Numbered from the stretch's first letter, positions 1 through 6,220 are shown. The stretch: 9,635 nucleotides of DNA from Desulfatibacillaceae bacterium (GCA_030018745.1 JASEHB010000054.1:1-9635), one strand, 5' to 3'. A program made the numbers and translations. The notes: generated by a model from the letters alone, not told the origin.

Positions 1-136
1 GCCGCAAAAAAAGGGCCTGCCCGTTCTATTTTTTAAAGGCAGCATGGGGCGTGACAAAACAGCACTCTCCACCTGTTGTAAGCTCCACTTTTGCACTAAA
101 AAAACCTTTGTCTTTTTAAGGGTGTCTTTTTTCGGG
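1..136. other. Gene-free left edge
   Basis: I see no credible coding sequence here. The stretch is rich in A and T runs. A short GGGC-CT-GCCC inverted repeat near 13-22, flanked by A7 and followed after a few bases by a T run, could be what is left of a terminator for a gene lying to the left, but the stem is only four pairs. A second A-run/T-run pair around 100-132 with a CCTT/AAGG core is equally weak. Confidence 0.4.
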
Positions 137-165
137 TTGACAAGCCCGATTTGGTTTTATATGAG
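137..165 (+). promoter_or_regulatory. dsrC promoter, sigma70-like, -35 inside a hairpin
   Basis: A perfect TTGACA (137-142) is followed by 17 bases and TATGAG (160-165, four of six matches to TATAAT), about 75 bases before the dsrC start. The -35 box is embedded in an inverted repeat, TCGGGTT-GACA-AGCCCGA (132-149), which forms a seven-pair stem with one G-U pair in + strand RNA and is followed by a T-rich stretch. The repeat could be an operator or the terminator of an upstream transcript. Confidence 0.55.
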
Positions 166-239
166 ATGACGCTGATTGTCTGACAGGGATTCAGGGCCGA
201 GGGCCACAGCATAGAAATCTATTCAAGGAGGGACATTCA

Positions 240-557
240 ATGGCAGAAGTGGAATTCATGGGCAAAACCTTTAATGTGGACGAAGACGGTTTCATCGACT
301 CCTTTGAGAACTGGTGCACCGAGTGGGTGCAGTATGTCAAGAAGACCGAAGGCATCGACGAGCTTTCCGAAGAGCATTGGAAGGTCATCAATGTGCTCCA
401 GGACTACTACCAGAAGAACGGTATTGCCCCCATGGTGCGCGTGCTTTCCAAAGTCACCGGCTTCAAACTGAAGCACATTTACGAGCTGTTCCCGTCCGGA
501 CCCGGCAAGGGAGCCTGCAAAATGGCCGGCCTGCCCAAGCCCACCGGCTGCGTCTAA
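240..557 (+). CDS. dsrC: DsrC, sulfur-carrier / DsrAB partner protein
   Basis: Cytoplasmic sulfur-trafficking protein of 105 residues, the usual size. In sulfate reducers DsrC is the co-substrate of dissimilatory sulfite reductase DsrAB: its two C-terminal cysteines take up the sulfur as a trisulfide, which is then reduced, probably through the DsrMKJOP membrane complex. The flexible arm is intact: Cys93, ten intervening residues, and the penultimate Cys104, in the context GACKMAGLPKPTGCV. Both redox cysteines mark a true DsrC rather than a TusE-like relative that keeps only the last one. The start is fixed by a strong AAGGAGGG eight bases before the ATG. The gene stands alone between its own promoter and a strong terminator, fitting the very high, independent expression known for dsrC in sulfate reducers. 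dsrAB is not in the window. Confidence 0.96.
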   Translation: MAEVEFMGKTFNVDEDGFIDSFENWCTEWVQYVKKTEGIDELSEEHWKVINVLQDYYQKNGIAPMVRVLSKVTGFKLKHIYELFPSGPGKGACKMAGLPKPTGCV

Positions 558-580
558 ACCGGCGGAAAAGCATTTTGGGG

Positions 581-617
581 AAAAAGCCTTGCCAAAACGG
601 CAGGGCTTTTTCTTTTT
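581..617 (+). terminator. Strong intrinsic terminator of dsrC
   Basis: Thirteen-pair stem (581-593 with 599-611, one G-U pair) around the loop AAAAC. Its 3' arm ends in TTTTT, followed by C and TTTTT. It starts 23 bases after the dsrC stop codon and should make dsrC monocistronic. Confidence 0.93.
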
Positions 618-692
618 AATGCCCTGCCCGTTTGCAGCACAGCCGACAAGCCCAGAATAGCCTTGCGCCAAGCCTTTGCCAAAGAGTCAGGC

Positions 693-1079
693 ATGAAAGT
701 ATCTGTCAAAACAACCCTGCAAAATCAGTTGGTCAATGTAACCCCCCTTGTTCTGTCGGCTGTTGCGCAAATGGGGATTAAGGACGGCGCAGTGCTTGTC
801 TATGTTCCCCACACAACAGCAGGAATAACCATAAACGAGGCAGCAGACCCGGATGTGGCCGATGACATTCTCATGGCTCTAAATTCCATTGTGCCTTCAG
901 ATGCCCCTTACAGGCACGCTGAAGGCAACTCCCCGGCCCATGTGAAGGCAAGCCTTATGGGGTCAAGCGCCATTGTTGCCGTGGAAAACGCCAGCCTTGT
1001 GCTTGGAGTGTGGCAGGGGGTGTTTTTCTGTGAGTTTGACGGCCCCAGAAACCGCTCAATGCACATTTTTCCCATGTGA
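693..1079 (+). CDS. yjbQ: YjbQ / UPF0047 family protein
   Basis: A 128-residue member of the YjbQ family, annotated in many databases as 'secondary thiamine-phosphate synthase' because the E. coli protein shows weak activity of that kind; its physiological role is unsettled. The family signatures are complete and in order: HTTAGITINE at 40-49, the HAEGN-SPAHVKASLMG stretch at 75-90, and GVWQGVFFCEFDGPR at 105-119. The conserved histidines and glutamate of these motifs form the presumed active or metal site. I chose the ATG at 693: an upstream TTG in frame (663) would add ten residues unlike the family start, while AAAGAG sits seven bases before this ATG. The gene is flanked by terminators and looks like an independent unit. 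Soluble, cytoplasmic, no signal peptide. Confidence 0.92.
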   Translation: MKVSVKTTLQNQLVNVTPLVLSAVAQMGIKDGAVLVYVPHTTAGITINEAADPDVADDILMALNSIVPSDAPYRHAEGNSPAHVKASLMGSSAIVAVENASLVLGVWQGVFFCEFDGPRNRSMHIFPM

Positions 1080-1095
1080 GAAGGGGAAACAAAGG

Positions 1096-1126
1096 CCCAG
1101 GCAGAAGATTTTCCTGCCGGGTTTTT
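1096..1126 (+). terminator. Intrinsic terminator after yjbQ
   Basis: The arms CCCAGGCAG (1096-1104) and CTGCCGGG pair with one bulged A and enclose a nine-base loop; a run of five T follows (1122-1126). It begins 17 bases after the yjbQ stop codon and separates yjbQ from the gene behind it. Confidence 0.8.
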
Positions 1127-1160
1127 CCGCCGTTAGGCAAAACCAAGGATGATTTGGACC

Positions 1161-1634
1161 ATGAGCAAAAAGGCCGCACCCGGAGAAATGGACACTCTTG
1201 ACAGGGCTATTCTTAACTGCATCCAGTCCAATTTTCCCATCACAGAAAGGCCTTACCGGGAAGTGGCACGGCAGGTAAGCGCAGATGAAGAAACCGTTAT
1301 TGAGCGGGTGGCGGCCTTAAAGGAAAAAGGCATAATCCGGCGCATGGGCGGAAACTTCTCCCCGGAAAAGCTTGGCTTTGTGAGTACCCTGTGCGCAGCA
1401 AGGGTGCCGGAGGAAAAAATCGCCCTTTTCGCCAAAACCGTCAACCGCTTCCAGGGTGTGACCCACAACTACCTGCGCAAGAACGATTACAATGTCTGGT
1501 TCACATTTATTGCACCCTCTGCTGAAATAATTGCCGCCAACCTCAAGACAATCGCACAGGAAACCGGAGTGGAGGACATCCTTAACCTTCCGGCAACCCG
1601 CGTGTTCAAAATCCGGGCGCTCTTCCAGGTGTGA
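1161..1634 (+). CDS. ahbA: Siroheme decarboxylase AhbA subunit (Lrp/AsnC fold)
   Basis: A 157-residue protein with an AsnC/Lrp-like winged-helix N-terminus (about 12-62) and a C-terminal ferredoxin-like domain. It carries the AhbA signature GVTHNYLR-NDYNVWFT (99-114) with the conserved His102, and ends in the typical ILNLPAT-hFKIR motif. In sulfate reducers AhbA and AhbB form the enzyme that removes the C12 and C18 acetate carboxyls of sirohaem to give 12,18-didecarboxysirohaem, on the sirohaem-dependent haem route. The family descends from DNA-binding regulators but acts as an enzyme; automatic labels as 'AsnC transcriptional regulator' are misleading. AhbB would normally show an HCY-type motif, so this is the A subunit. 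The start at 1161 has AAGGA eleven bases upstream; the ATG at 1149 has no usable ribosome site. No ahbB, ahbC or ahbD lies in the window. Confidence 0.9.
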   Translation: MSKKAAPGEMDTLDRAILNCIQSNFPITERPYREVARQVSADEETVIERVAALKEKGIIRRMGGNFSPEKLGFVSTLCAARVPEEKIALFAKTVNRFQGVTHNYLRKNDYNVWFTFIAPSAEIIAANLKTIAQETGVEDILNLPATRVFKIRALFQV

Positions 1635-1672
1635 ATCCGGCCGACACAAGATCTTGCCCCAGCCTGCAAGCC

Positions 1673-1700
1673 TTTACAAAACCGCTTATTCTGCTATTGT
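1673..1700 (+). promoter_or_regulatory. Possible meaB promoter
   Basis: TTTACA (1673-1678, five of six) is separated by 16 bases from TATTGT (1695-1700, four of six), about 110 bases before meaB. The rest of the 175-base gap between ahbA and meaB shows no terminator, so read-through from ahbA is also possible. Confidence 0.35.
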
Positions 1701-1809
1701 TGTTTAAAATCAACCAGCGCCAAAGAACAATGGCGGGCGGACAATAATCCGTGCGCCAGGTGCTGCTGTTTTTGGTTACAAAAGCGCAAGTAATTCAACG
1801 GATATTTTA

Positions 1810-2934
1810 ATGAAAAAAATAAAAAGGCCTGAATGGGCGCCAAAGGATGGAGGAGAAGGCTTTGCCACCCAGGTGCTGGATCCGGCAACCCAAGGCTGCA
1901 AGGCAAATAAGAGCGCCCCGCCGCCAAAGCGCAGGGACTTGAGCCTGGATGAGTATGTGAAAGGCGTGAAGGAATGCGACCGGACCATTCTGGGCCGGGC
2001 CATAACCCTGGTGGAGAGCAATTCCCAAAAGCACATAGGCCTTGCCCAGGAAATGTTAAACCGCCTCATGCCCCTTGTGGGCAATTCCATACGCATAGGC
2101 ATAACCGGCATACCAGGGGCAGGCAAAAGCACATTCATAGAGGCCTTTGGCAGCCTTCTTGTGGAAAAAGGCCATAAGGTTGCGGTGCTGGCTGTTGACC
2201 CCACTTCATCTGTTACCAGGGGCAGCATACTTGGCGACAAGACAAGGATGCAAAACCTTGCCTCAAGCCCTTGCGCCTTCATACGGCCATCGCCTTCGGG
2301 CGGCATACTTGGCGGCGTGGCCAGAAAAAGCCGGGAGACCATCTTTGTATGCGAGGCCGCAGGCTTTGATGTGATACTTGTGGAAACCGTGGGCGTGGGC
2401 CAGAGCGAGGTTACAGTGCGCTCCATGGTGGATTTTTTCCTGCTCATGCTCATTGCCGGCGGAGGGGACGAAATTCAGGGCATGAAGCGCGGGGTGATGG
2501 AACTTTGCGATGCCATTGCCGTGAACAAGGCAGACGGAGACAACCTTGTCCGCGCACGCACGGCAGCAGCGGAGTTTGCCCGGATTCTGCATTACCTCAC
2601 CCCTGCCACAAAGGGCTGGCAAACCCCTGCTGTCGCCCTTTCCGCCAAAACCGGAGAAGGCATCAGCGAGCTTTGGGAAACCATTTTGGACTTTGTGGGC
2701 AAAACCAAAGATTCGGGCGTGTTTTCAAAGCGCCGCCAGGAGCAGACTGTTGGCTGGGTTCATACCCTTGTGGAGCAGATTTTGCGGGATCGCTTTTTTT
2801 TGCATGAGGGAGTGTGCCAGGCCCTTGCCAAAATTGAAGATGCCGTGGCGTGCGGGCATATTCCCCCCACTTTGGCCGTGACCCGCCTGATGGAGGTTTT
2901 CGAGGGCTGCCGCAACCCGGAAGATATTCTGTAA
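1810..2934 (+). CDS. meaB: MeaB, methylmalonyl-CoA mutase-associated GTPase
   Basis: A G3E-family P-loop GTPase of 374 residues, the bacterial counterpart of human MMAA; older labels call it ArgK or LAO/AO transport ATPase. It gates delivery of adenosylcobalamin to methylmalonyl-CoA mutase and protects the enzyme from inactivation. Visible motifs: Walker A GIPGAGKS (100-107), VDPTSSVTRGSILGDKTRM (129-147), the Walker B/switch stretch VILVETVGVGQSE (188-200), the base-specificity motif NKAD (239-242), and SAKTGEG near 279-285. Residues 1-45 are a proline- and lysine-rich extension before the usual start of homology at LSLDEYVKGV, making it longer than the roughly 330-residue M. extorquens protein. 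The ATG at 1810 lacks a clear ribosome site, so the exact start is less sure than the identity. No mutase gene is in the window. It implies propionate/methylmalonyl-CoA metabolism in the host. Confidence 0.94.
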   Translation: MKKIKRPEWAPKDGGEGFATQVLDPATQGCKANKSAPPPKRRDLSLDEYVKGVKECDRTILGRAITLVESNSQKHIGLAQEMLNRLMPLVGNSIRIGITGIPGAGKSTFIEAFGSLLVEKGHKVAVLAVDPTSSVTRGSILGDKTRMQNLASSPCAFIRPSPSGGILGGVARKSRETIFVCEAAGFDVILVETVGVGQSEVTVRSMVDFFLLMLIAGGGDEIQGMKRGVMELCDAIAVNKADGDNLVRARTAAAEFARILHYLTPATKGWQTPAVALSAKTGEGISELWETILDFVGKTKDSGVFSKRRQEQTVGWVHTLVEQILRDRFFLHEGVCQALAKIEDAVACGHIPPTLAVTRLMEVFEGCRNPEDIL

Positions 2935-2977
2935 TACAGAGCACAAGGGCAGCAGAAATCCGGGGAAACTGATGACA

Positions 2978-3313
2978 TCATGTTCCTATCGGCTGCTCCC
3001 CTGCCCTGCCCGTGAGGCGCGCAGGGATGATGCGCCTTTTTATGTCCGGGTCTATTTTTCTTTTTGCCATCCTCAAGTCAAATTCCGTTTGCAGATTGAG
3101 CCAGAATGCTGCTTCAACACCAAAGTAGAGTTCCAGCCGCAAGGCAGTATCGGCGGTTATGCCTCTTTTGCCGTTTACAATCTCGCTGATCCTGTTTGCC
3201 GGCACGGCAATATCCCTGGAAAGCCGGTTCATGCTTATGGCCAGGAGATCCAGAAAATCCTCTTTCAGAATTTGGCCCGGATGTATGGGGGCAAGGGTGT
3301 CAGGTTTATTCAT
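2978..3313 (-). CDS. higA: HigA antitoxin, XRE-family DNA-binding
   Basis: A 111-residue antitoxin of the HigA/VapI type. It opens with the family hallmark PIHPGQILKEDFL and continues into a helix-turn-helix (about 27-55: SMNRLSRDIAVPANRISEIVNGKRGI) and the conserved TADTALRLELYFG stretch. HigA neutralises the HigB nuclease by direct binding and represses its own operon. The start is the ATG at 3313, preceded by TGAGG nine bases away; that ribosome site overlaps the higB stop codon, so translation of the antitoxin is probably coupled to the toxin. The toxin-first order is typical of higBA. It converges on meaB with 43 bases between the stop codons. The last dozen residues (LTGRAGEQPIGT) look like an unconserved tail. 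Confidence 0.95.
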   Translation of the reverse strand: MNKPDTLAPIHPGQILKEDFLDLLAISMNRLSRDIAVPANRISEIVNGKRGITADTALRLELYFGVEAAFWLNLQTEFDLRMAKRKIDPDIKRRIIPARLTGRAGEQPIGT

Positions 3314-3324
3314 AAAAATATACC

Positions 3325-3603
3325 TCAATGATAATCGGTAATTTCAACACTGTAAGCGTTTCCATCCCGCCAGGCAAAGCATACCCTCCATTGTGCATTG
3401 ATGCTTATGGCGTAAAAGCCTTTCCTATCACCTGAAAGGGCATGAAATCTGTTGCCGGGGTTTTTCATGAGCGCTTCAAGACTGGGCGCAGCATGTAAAA
3501 CCATGAGCCGCTTCAGCGCCTGCCTCTCAAAAGCCTGAAAGCGCCGCACCCGCTCACCGTTAAATAGCTTTTTCGCATCCCGACAAGCAAAAGAGTTTAT
3601 CAT
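3325..3603 (-). CDS. higB: HigB toxin, RelE-fold mRNA interferase
   Basis: A 92-residue RelE/ParE-superfamily toxin of the HigB group, which cleaves mRNA on the translating ribosome. The family signature is intact: LEALMKNPGNRFHALSGDRK followed by FYAISINAQWRVCFAWRDG and the terminal VEITDYH. The R of QWRVCF and the terminal histidine belong to the usual active-site set, so it looks functional. I chose the ATG at 3603, giving the canonical MINSF-type N-terminus; an in-frame upstream start at 3642 would run through the promoter. There is no Shine-Dalgarno sequence before this ATG, and the promoter position suggests a leaderless transcript. The higA start lies 12 bases past the higB stop codon. 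Confidence 0.95.
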   Translation of the reverse strand: MINSFACRDAKKLFNGERVRRFQAFERQALKRLMVLHAAPSLEALMKNPGNRFHALSGDRKGFYAISINAQWRVCFAWRDGNAYSVEITDYH

Positions 3604-3609
3604 ATGGAA

Positions 3610-3638
3610 AACATAGTATGCAAAGCATAATATGTCAA
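3610..3638 (-). promoter_or_regulatory. higBA promoter with embedded operator
   Basis: On the - strand a perfect TTGACA (3638-3633), 17 bases, then TATGTT (3615-3610). The spacer is filled by an inverted repeat, CATATTATGC-TTT-GCATACTATG (3634-3612), ten-base arms with one mismatch and a perfect TATGC-TTT-GCATA core. This is the expected kind and place of site for HigA autorepression. Transcription would start at about 3603, the first base of the toxin ATG. Confidence 0.8.
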
Positions 3639-3690
3639 GCAAAAGGCATCTTCAAATTACTCGGAAAAACCCTGCTTCCATTAGACTTGA

Positions 3691-4899
3691 CTATTCTTCA
3701 GGCTGTATCTTCTTTTTTGCAGCAGGCTTTGCCTTTTTCGGGGCTGTCTTTTTGAGGGCCTTGTCCGTCTTTTTTGCTGCCGTGGCCCTGGCTGGCTTTT
3801 TGGCAAGGGAGGTCTTTTGTGCAGGGGCGGATTTTTCCTTAACAGCCGGGGCGTCTGCCTGCAAAGCATCCGCGCTGGCCGAGGCAAAGCCAAGAATCTT
3901 GGCGGCTTCCAAAGACTGGTAGAAGGGCAGCAGCCGGGCACGGATGCGATCTTCCAGAAGCCCTGTCTTTGTTATCTTTTTCATGGCCGGCTTTATAAGC
4001 TCCATGACCTCGCGGGTGGCCATTTTCTCGTCAACACCCACATCATCAAGCAGCACATCCAGGCCGGAATTCCCGTACTTTTCAAAGAAATACTCCACAA
4101 GCTCCTTGCAGATGCCTGCAAAAAACTCTGTGGTGCGGAAGTGGAGCCAGAAATCCAGGCCGATGACAATAAGGTCGTCCAGATCAACAGGGTCTATGGC
4201 GGAAAAATGCTCGGCAAGGGTTTTGTGGCCCACATGCTCCCAGGTGGCGTCTGCTATTTCCACCATGCGGTCTTCGTCCATGAACTCCCTTAAAAGCTCT
4301 TCACTTGAGGCTGCCACACTGCCCAGGCCCTTTTCAACGGTATGTCGCAGGGTCTCCTCAACGGTTTCAAGCAAACTTGGCATGGCAATGGATGAAAGAA
4401 GGCTGCCCAGATCCGAAACCCTGCCCATGCCCGGAATTTTTTTCGCCAGACTTTTAGGGGCCTGCGCCCATTCGGCAACAGTTGTGAAAACAGCATCTGA
4501 AACAAGCCGGTAATAGGCCTGGTTATGAACAGCCCGGTGGATGATCCGGTGGCGGACATTTTCCAGGGAAGCAATCTTGTCCACAAATTCGTCGTAAATG
4601 CTCTTGGGATAAATGTCCTCAAGCTGGGTGGACTCGTTTATCACCGAAGACAAAACCTTGCGGGCCATTTCTCCGGCAAGCTCGGAAATGCCCCCGGATA
4701 TGGGCATTTCAATGACAACCCTCTGGATTATGCCCATTATCTGCTTTGGAGTGGCAATATCTGCCAGGCGGATGTCGGCAAGCTGGGCAAAAACAGCGGC
4801 CACCTCTCCCCGTATGGTCTTTTCAAGGCCCTTGCCTGAAAAGGATTGCAGTTCGTGGGCCACATGGGCTTCAAACAGTTTTTCAATTCTTGCATCCAT
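3691..4899 (-). CDS. Unrecognised helical protein with histone H1-like tail
   Basis: I do not recognise this 402-residue protein. Residues 1 to about 340 look soluble and mainly helical, with acidic helices (for example ISELAGEMARKVLSSVI and FFAGICKELVEYFFEKYG) and no signal peptide or clear membrane span. The last 58 residues are low complexity, with 16 lysines plus many alanines and prolines (units such as AKKPARATAAKK and APKKAKPAAKKK), like histone H1, AlgP or the PhaF phasin tail; such tails usually bind DNA or polyanions. The ATG at 4899 was chosen over an in-frame TTG at 4914; neither has a good ribosome site. The gene begins 29 bases after the FabR-like regulator's stop codon, so the two are probably cotranscribed and this protein may be coupled to lipid status. 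A phasin-like or nucleoid-associated role is possible but unproven. A repeat-prone tail may vary in length between strains. Confidence 0.85.
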   Translation of the reverse strand: MDARIEKLFEAHVAHELQSFSGKGLEKTIRGEVAAVFAQLADIRLADIATPKQIMGIIQRVVIEMPISGGISELAGEMARKVLSSVINESTQLEDIYPKSIYDEFVDKIASLENVRHRIIHRAVHNQAYYRLVSDAVFTTVAEWAQAPKSLAKKIPGMGRVSDLGSLLSSIAMPSLLETVEETLRHTVEKGLGSVAASSEELLREFMDEDRMVEIADATWEHVGHKTLAEHFSAIDPVDLDDLIVIGLDFWLHFRTTEFFAGICKELVEYFFEKYGNSGLDVLLDDVGVDEKMATREVMELIKPAMKKITKTGLLEDRIRARLLPFYQSLEAAKILGFASASADALQADAPAVKEKSAPAQKTSLAKKPARATAAKKTDKALKKTAPKKAKPAAKKKIQPEE

Positions 4900-4928
4900 G
4901 ATTAAAGTGTCCAAAGCCGGGAGGAGGG

Positions 4929-5591
4929 TTAGGGCGCCGAAATTGCTGCCCCGTGAAGCAGCCAGATTACAGCAGAGCAGACATCATCAACTATTTCATC
5001 GGTTTCATGATCCGGGTCTGTAAGCAGCTTCATGCCACCCTGGCTCACAAGCAGAAGAACGCTTTCCGCCAGCAGCCTGCGCTCGTCCCAAGGGTTTTTT
5101 GCAGCCCGGCCCACCTGCTTTAAGGTGTCGGCCAGCATTTTTAAAAGGCGCTCCATTTTTAAGGCTATGGTGTTACGGAGCACCTCCGCGCTGCCTGTTC
5201 GCTCCTGAAAAAAAAGGCGCAAAAGGGGTGCATTTTCCTTCATACAGGCAAGAAAGTCCTGCACAAAAGGCTCGATGATTTTGCGCAGGCCAGCCGGAGT
5301 GAGCGAGCTTTCCTTTGCCAGAATGTCATTGGCCGATTTTTCCATGTCCTCGCAGGCCTGCTTGAGGCTCTTTTTGAGCACATTGGAGGCCTGATCAACA
5401 ATGGCAAGGCCCAGCTCGTCAATTTCCCGGAAATGCCGGTAAAAGGAAGTGGGCGCAATGCCCGCCTTGCGGGCCACAGAGCGCAGCGAAAGGCTGGCAT
5501 AGCCCTGGGCCGCAGAAAGCTCCAAAGCCGCCTCGATGAGGGACTGGCTGGTTTTTTCCCGCTGTTTTTTCTGTTGAGTTCTAAAGGACAT
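4929..5591 (-). CDS. TetR-family regulator, FabR/DesT-like
   Basis: A 220-residue TetR-family protein. Residues 5-67 closely follow E. coli FabR: the stretch ASLSLRSVARKAGIAPTSFY plus RHFREIDELGL holds the helix-turn-helix, and the recognition segment GIAPTSFYRHFR matches FabR. FabR and DesT repress unsaturated fatty acid genes and sense the saturated/unsaturated acyl-CoA or acyl-ACP balance. The C-terminal ligand domain (about 70-220) diverges, so the effector is open. The ATG at 5591 has GGGAG about eleven bases upstream and gives the FabR-like start (MSFRTQQKKQ, FabR VRAQQKEKT); an in-frame ATG at 5672 would add 27 residues without a ribosome site. It is followed by the 402-residue gene and preceded by the small-protein cluster, whose promoter carries a FabR-type palindrome. 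Its own promoter was not clear; a FabR-type site was not seen directly upstream. Confidence 0.9.
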   Translation of the reverse strand: MSFRTQQKKQREKTSQSLIEAALELSAAQGYASLSLRSVARKAGIAPTSFYRHFREIDELGLAIVDQASNVLKKSLKQACEDMEKSANDILAKESSLTPAGLRKIIEPFVQDFLACMKENAPLLRLFFQERTGSAEVLRNTIALKMERLLKMLADTLKQVGRAAKNPWDERRLLAESVLLLVSQGGMKLLTDPDHETDEIVDDVCSAVIWLLHGAAISAP

Positions 5592-5706
5592 GGACGAGCT
5601 TGCTCCCGGACCGTCCGGCGTAAAGGCATTAACCTTTTCCACAAGGCCTGTTTCCACGGCTGATAACTGCATAATTGATTTTCACAAAAAAATAAAGTGT
5701 TTCGTT

Positions 5707-5728
5707 AAAAAAAGGAGAAACCTTTTTT
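5707..5728 (-). terminator. AT-rich hairpin with T run, possible terminator
   Basis: On the - strand AAAAAAGG, loop TTTCT, then CCTTTTTTT. The stem is eight pairs but only two are G-C, so it is weak. It lies about 90 bases after the last 52-residue gene and ahead of the regulator gene, where a terminator of the small-protein cluster would be expected. It is equally symmetrical on the + strand. Confidence 0.4.
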
Positions 5729-5817
5729 CCTTTTTGGCCGTCCACCTTGGCAGCGCCCCCCAGAAAAGCGCAATGCCCGGCAAGGCGCGCAGATCGCACG
5801 CAAGGCCGCAAGGTTTT

Positions 5818-5976
5818 TTATGCCCGCCTGCGCATGGCGCTTTCCAGCACACGGCTGCCTGCAAGGCGGATAAAGCCGGAACGGCTGTATGCAAAGGCCA
5901 GAAGCGGCATTTCGGGATTGATGGGGTCTTCCCTGTCCAGCACGCTGTTCTCTATGCGGATGCCAAGCTTTTTCAT
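5818..5976 (-). CDS. Small protein, 52 residues, duplicate copy 1
   Basis: Unrecognised 52-residue protein beginning MKKLGIRIENSVLDRED and ending GSRVLESAMRRRA. The first half is acidic (positions 9-22), and the second half, with FIRLAGSRVLESAMRRR, is cationic and could form an amphipathic helix. There is no signal peptide, membrane span or cysteine. GGAG sits seven bases before the ATG. It is a near copy of the gene at 6043-6201: six base differences give one amino acid change (Ala47 here, Val47 there). The repeated unit runs from the ribosome site to the stop codon, as expected if this reading frame is what was duplicated. It is last in a three-gene - strand cluster. A role as a peptide regulator, membrane-associated small protein or peptide precursor cannot be told apart; no modifying enzyme is adjacent. 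Confidence 0.75.
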   Translation of the reverse strand: MKKLGIRIENSVLDREDPINPEMPLLAFAYSRSGFIRLAGSRVLESAMRRRA

Positions 5977-5990
5977 GACCCTTCTCCTTT
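5818..5990. repeat. Tandem duplication, unit 1 (173 bp)
   Basis: It matches 6043-6215 at 167 of 173 positions, at an offset of 225 bases. All six differences lie between 5837 and 5878; 5879-5990 is identical to 6104-6215. The 52-base spacer and the flanks are unrelated. The unit equals one gene with its ribosome binding site. Confidence 0.97.
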
Positions 5991-6013
5991 TCTTATAAGC
6001 GGAGTGTTCTGCC

Positions 6014-6035
6014 CAATAAACCAGGCTGGTTATTG
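6014..6035 (-). promoter_or_regulatory. Hairpin between the two duplicated genes
   Basis: On the - strand CAATAACCA, loop GCC, then TGG-T-TTATTG: a nine-pair stem with one bulged T. There is no T run, so it is not a classical terminator. It sits 38 bases before copy 1 and could be a processing or stability element that sets the two genes' relative expression. Confidence 0.45.
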
Positions 6036-6042
6036 CCTGTCC

Positions 6043-6201
6043 TTATGCCCGCCTGCGCATGACGCTTTCCAGTACGCGGCTGCCAGCAAGACGGATAAAG
6101 CCCGAACGGCTGTATGCAAAGGCCAGAAGCGGCATTTCGGGATTGATGGGGTCTTCCCTGTCCAGCACGCTGTTCTCTATGCGGATGCCAAGCTTTTTCA
6201 T
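6043..6201 (-). CDS. Small protein, 52 residues, duplicate copy 2
   Basis: Unrecognised 52-residue protein, the same as the gene at 5818-5976 except Val47 for Ala47. GGAG lies seven bases before the ATG, and 51 bases separate it from the stop codon of the preceding 71-residue gene, so all three are probably on one transcript. Codons 1-32 are identical in both copies, including third positions; the five synonymous and one non-synonymous changes fall in codons 33-47. A + strand frame across the unit (starting at 6059) also tolerates the changes, but it lacks a ribosome site and runs past the repeat border, so the - frame is preferred. Middle segment: NPEMPLLAFAYSRSGFIRL. Without a homologue its function stays open. 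Confidence 0.75.
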   Translation of the reverse strand: MKKLGIRIENSVLDREDPINPEMPLLAFAYSRSGFIRLAGSRVLESVMRRRA

Positions 6202-6215
6202 GACCCTTCTCCTTT
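6043..6215. repeat. Tandem duplication, unit 2 (173 bp)
   Basis: Partner of 5818-5990. The left border coincides with the stop codon of the - strand gene and the right border with its Shine-Dalgarno region. No transposase, target-site duplication or terminal inverted repeat accompanies it. Confidence 0.97.
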
Positions 6216-6220
6216 ATTTA

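Noticed and set aside
2970..2980. TGATG-A-CATCA symmetry at the higA stop codon
   Set aside because: Five-base arms with no T run; too short to call a terminator or operator.
3817..4293. A 158-codon + strand frame
   Set aside because: It lies wholly antisense to the 402-residue gene and has no ribosome site or recognisable motif.
5818..6215. CRISPR-like or transposon-derived repeat
   Set aside because: There are only two units of 173 bases with one spacer, no terminal inverted repeats and no transposase or cas gene; the unit is a gene.
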